54,695 nucleotides of DNA from Nonomuraea antri (GTDB lineage: Bacteria > Actinomycetota > Actinomycetes > Streptosporangiales > Streptosporangiaceae): contig NZ_JABCPZ010000049.1 of the NCBI RefSeq assembly GCF_013283785.1, positions 1-54,695 of the forward strand, in the 5' to 3' direction. The notes beneath the pieces are model-generated. The model was not told the DNA's origin. It searched no databases and saw only the letters and a program-made list of their open reading frames with translations. A program made the translations under genes and the position numbers. Positions 52,022 through 54,695 of this stretch are shown piece after piece. How positions within the stretch are numbered: the first letter of the stretch is position 1; the number at the start of each line of letters is the position of its first letter.

Positions 52022-52794
52022 GCCAGCCCCGGCGCTTCATGGCGCTCGACCTGGGCACCTCACGTACCCGGTCGCTGGCACTCGGCGGTCATGCCATCGC
52101 CGACCGGGCCTCGACCATCGTGCGGCGGTCGTCCGCCGCCGACGGGCCGGACGTGGTCTGGCCCATCAGGCACGGCATGGTCGCAGACCCGGGCGCCTGC
52201 CTGCGCCTGGTGCGGCTGGTCCTGCAGGACACCTGCCTCTACGACAGCCGGCCGCTGGAGCGGGTCCTGGCCGGGGTGCCGGTGGCGGCCACGGCGAGCG
52301 ACCGGCGGGCGGTCCGCGTCGCGGTCGCCGAGATCGCCGGGTGCGAGGTGGGGCTGGTGGAAGAGCCGCTGGCCGCCGCCGTCGGTGTCGGCCTGGACGT
52401 CCTCGATCCCCGGCCGCGCCTGCTGCTGGACGTCGGGGCGGGCATCGTCGAGGCGGTGGCCATCGAGGGCGGTGCCGTCATCGACGCGGCCGCGCTCCAG
52501 CTCAGCGCCACCACCGGGGCGGGGCCCGCCGCGTACGCGCTGGACGGCGTCGTCGACATGACGGCCGGTCTGCTGCGCCGGCTACCGGCCGCCGCGCGAC
52601 CGGCCGCGCGTGAGCGGGGCCTGGTGGTCACCGGTGGCGGCGGGCAGCACGAGGTGCTGCTGCGTCGGCTGCGTACCGCACTGCGGCTGCCGGTCAGCGT
52701 GGCGACTCAGCCGCAGCACGCCACCGTGCGCGGCCTGATGCGGTTGTGCCTGCAGCCTGCGCTGGCGGCGGGTCTCACCCCGCTCGCCCGCTGA
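52018..52794 (+). CDS. Short MreB/Hsp70-fold actin-like ATPase
   Basis: 258 aa, ATG 52018 behind GGGAG. Phosphate-1 loop MALDLGTSRTRSLAL, MreB-like HGMVADPGACLRLVRLVLQD, connector VGLVEEPLAAAVGVG, phosphate-2 loop LLLDVGAGIVEAVAIEGG and adenosine motif GLVVTGGGGQHEVLLRRLR. All actin-fold motifs are present, but at 258 aa it is about 80 residues shorter than cell-shape MreB. Polymer or not is unknown. The reduced size suggests loss of polymer contacts or of the IB subdomain. Confidence 0.88.
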   Translation: MSQPRRFMALDLGTSRTRSLALGGHAIADRASTIVRRSSAADGPDVVWPIRHGMVADPGACLRLVRLVLQDTCLYDSRPLERVLAGVPVAATASDRRAVRVAVAEIAGCEVGLVEEPLAAAVGVGLDVLDPRPRLLLDVGAGIVEAVAIEGGAVIDAAALQLSATTGAGPAAYALDGVVDMTAGLLRRLPAAARPAARERGLVVTGGGGQHEVLLRRLRTALRLPVSVATQPQHATVRGLMRLCLQPALAAGLTPLAR

Positions 52795-52879
52795 CTCCCC
52801 GTTCCGCCTCCCTGTTCCGCGCACGGTGGCCACCGCCGACGTGCCGTTTCGCCGCGTTGTTGGTTCGTTGGCGCGCACG

Positions 52880-53779
52880 TCAGGTGGTGGCCGCCGCGAC
52901 GGCGGGGCGGAGCTCGGCCCAGGCCCACGCGCCGAGCGTCGTGTCGGTCGTGGTGGCGAGGGTTCGTGGCTGCTCGGGGACGAATCCCTCGCGCAGCCCG
53001 GTCGACATGCCCATGATGGCCTCGACCTGCGCCTCGGACATGCCGACCTGGGTGAGCGTGGCGCGCATGGCGTCGTCCGCGACCCGGTGCGCGGTGACCG
53101 TACGGCCCAGGACGTCGCCGACCACGGCCAGGGCGTCGTCCCAGGACAGGTCGCAGGGCCCGTGCACGGCCCGCACCCGCCGCCCCGACCAGCCGGAACG
53201 GAGCAGCAGGGACGCGGCCACCATCGCGATGTCGGCCGGCGCGACCCAGGGCATCGGCTCGTCCGTGGGACGGAGCACGGCCACCGAGCCCGCGCGGACG
53301 GCGTCGAGTTCGAGCAGCAGGTTGCTGAAGAAGTAGCCGCAGCGCAGGTGGGTGACGGCCAGGCCGGCGTCCGCGGCCACGACCCGGTCCAGCGACTCCT
53401 CCACGCGGGCCAGCCCGTCGATCTCGCCGGCGCCCTCGCGCAGCTCCGCGCCCACGCTGCTCTGCAGGACGGTGTGCGTAACCCGGTTCCCGGCCACCGC
53501 GGCCGCGACGATCCGGCCGACCTCGGCGTAGGCGGCGACCGGATCGTCGGACTCGCCGGGCGGCACGACCAGGTACAAGGCGTCGATGCCGCGGGTCGTC
53601 TCGGTGACGGCCGCGGCGTCCCGCAGGTCGACCTCGCGGACGTCGACGAGGTCGCCCCAGCGCGCGCGAAGCCGCTCCGGGCGACGGCTCAGCAACCGCG
53701 GCCGGACGCCGGCGCGAACCAGGTGACCGACCAGGAAACGGCCGACGTTGCCTGACGGTGCGGTGACAGCGATCTCCAT
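52880..53779 (-). CDS. NmrA-like NAD(P)-binding protein
   Basis: 299 aa from ATG 53779. Rossmann start MEIAVTAPSGNVGRFLVGHL (GxxGxxG form APSGNVGR), RPRLLSRRPERLRARW, LYLVVPPGESDD, VLQSSVGAELREGAGEIDGL and LRCGYFFSNLLLE. Atypical short-chain/NmrA group: redox sensor or oxidoreductase acting on an unknown compound. Ribosome site weak; a leaderless start is possible. The open frame upstream of 53779 belongs to the neighbouring gene's antisense space. Confidence 0.9.
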   Translation of the reverse strand: MEIAVTAPSGNVGRFLVGHLVRAGVRPRLLSRRPERLRARWGDLVDVREVDLRDAAAVTETTRGIDALYLVVPPGESDDPVAAYAEVGRIVAAAVAGNRVTHTVLQSSVGAELREGAGEIDGLARVEESLDRVVAADAGLAVTHLRCGYFFSNLLLELDAVRAGSVAVLRPTDEPMPWVAPADIAMVAASLLLRSGWSGRRVRAVHGPCDLSWDDALAVVGDVLGRTVTAHRVADDAMRATLTQVGMSEAQVEAIMGMSTGLREGFVPEQPRTLATTTDTTLGAWAWAELRPAVAAATT

Positions 53780-53850
53780 GCCACCCACCGTACGCGTCAC
53801 TTTCGGACGACGTCGTCGCAGGTAGAGGGAATGGCGCCGGCCTCGGCTGG

Positions 53851-54675
53851 CTAGCCGATCTCCTCCCGGGTGGGCTCGCGGAGCAGCTTCTCCAGCTTGG
53901 TGAAATCGACCGAATCGATGATCTTGAGGTATTTGGCGCGGTGTTTGTCCGTCATGCCGTCCACGAAGAAGACGACCTTGAGGTCGGGGACGTACCAGAT
54001 CTCCGCGACGACCGTCCGATACGTGCAGGTGTACTTCCAGCGCGCGTGCTCGGCGGCGTGCCCGCCGACGGTCACCTTCTCGTGGAGCAGGCGTTTCGGC
54101 GGGGGGATCGTGGCGTCGTATCGCCAGGAGTCCTTCGGCGGGTCGAACGCCGCGCCCACGAGATCGCAGACGGTTCCGCGCTGCTGGGATCCGAAGTAGT
54201 CGTCGGCCAGGTCGTACTCGGTGCCTCTGGCGAGTTCCAGCCCGCCCAGGCAGCCCGCGCGGCGCTCGCCGATCGTGAAGTCGGGCAGGAAGCAGTAGGT
54301 GTCCGTGCCGCCCGTCGCCTCCCATGAGGGAGGGAGGACGAGCTTGATGCCGCGCTCGGTGGTGAAGCGCACGGGTTTGGGCTTGGGGGTGGGGGTCTCG
54401 CTTTCGGGCTCGGCTTCGGCTTCGGTTTCAGGCTCGGGCTCGGGCTCGGGCGTGGTTTCGGTTTCGGGCTCGGTTTCCGGTGCCGGGGTGTCCGAGTGGG
54501 ACGAGGACGAGGCCGGAGGTGCGGCGGCGAGGGCCGAGGACGCGTCCGTGCCGTTGGACGCGGCGGTGGGGGTGTCCGTGCCACGGGAGACCAGGGTGGC
54601 GGCGCCCCCGAGACCGGCCAGGACAATCGCGGCGGTCAACCCCACGGCGACCAACGCCCGCCGCCCGGTCCGCAC
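53851..54675 (-). CDS. Membrane-anchored protein with Glu/Pro linker, 5' end near edge
   Basis: 274 aa from GTG 54675, but the frame is open to the window end, so the true start may lie outside. N-terminal membrane helix (ALVAVGLTAAIVLAGLGGAA), a long Glu/Pro/Thr linker (ETEPETETTPEPEPEPE and more), then an extracellular domain of about 165 residues with Cys in TYCFLPDF, RAGCLGGLE, GTVCDLVG and YTCTYRT. Domain not recognised; it lacks an obvious active site. The repeated Glu-Pro codons are a hallmark of cell-wall-spanning linkers. Confidence 0.8.
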   Translation of the reverse strand: MRTGRRALVAVGLTAAIVLAGLGGAATLVSRGTDTPTAASNGTDASSALAAAPPASSSSHSDTPAPETEPETETTPEPEPEPETEAEAEPESETPTPKPKPVRFTTERGIKLVLPPSWEATGGTDTYCFLPDFTIGERRAGCLGGLELARGTEYDLADDYFGSQQRGTVCDLVGAAFDPPKDSWRYDATIPPPKRLLHEKVTVGGHAAEHARWKYTCTYRTVVAEIWYVPDLKVVFFVDGMTDKHRAKYLKIIDSVDFTKLEKLLREPTREEIG

Positions 54676-54695
54676 CGGCGTGACCGAGGCCGAGG

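Overview
The window is very GC-rich DNA from a filamentous actinomycete. Supporting signs are GTG starts behind GGAGG-type ribosome sites, several very large STAND/LAL/SARP regulators, an ECF41-type sigma factor, a TipAL-like MerR regulator, MHS and EamA transporters and a rifamycin phosphotransferase-like gene. Streptosporangiales (Nonomuraea/Streptosporangium-like) is my guess, but the sequence alone does not fix a genus. I see no rRNA, tRNA, CRISPR array, transposase or complete biosynthetic gene cluster.

Left part (1-14.3 kb): two LAL (LuxR-type, ATP-binding) regulators, an XRE/NB-ARC/TPR regulator, an MHS transporter and six alpha/beta hydrolases. Two hydrolases resemble cofactor-free chloroperoxidases; one HSL-family esterase lacks the nucleophile motif; one hydrolase has Cys in place of Ser and a missing lid; one is secreted. 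An 18-bp motif, GTCAwyTGACsrATkrCC, lies upstream of both LAL genes and three of the hydrolases, so this looks like a LAL-controlled hydrolase regulon.

14.4-25 kb: two MBL-fold hydrolases around an HxlR regulator, a DUF4132 protein, and two SARP/NB-ARC regulators. A 48-codon secreted-peptide gene sits between the two SARP genes. The second SARP protein carries an in-frame array of seven 24-bp repeats just before its P-loop and lacks a TPR tail.

25-36 kb: a MerR/imine-reductase-like divergent pair, a secreted PAF-acetylhydrolase-like enzyme, a two-component system, an ECF41 sigma factor, a 0.7-kb non-coding stretch with a 7-bp microsatellite, a methyltransferase, a lipoprotein, a secreted beta-propeller, and a TetR/DUF1772 pair.

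36-47.7 kb: a GH109-like Tat-exported oxidoreductase, a shortened VOC gene and a TipAL-like MerR on one strand; a MarR/EamA pair with a perfect operator; rph; an EF-hand protein; a large membrane protein with six Cys-pair repeats; and a TetR/FAD-monooxygenase pair with a strong palindrome.

47.7-54.7 kb: a frameshifted NucA/NucB nuclease remnant next to a DUF6461-like gene, a cupin/SARP pair divergent from a LuxR gene, a short MreB-like actin homologue, an NmrA-like oxidoreductase, and a membrane-anchored protein at the edge.

A recurring theme is short in-frame tandem repeats (6, 7, 9, 24, 27 and 30 bp), plus enzymes that appear to have lost internal blocks in frame.
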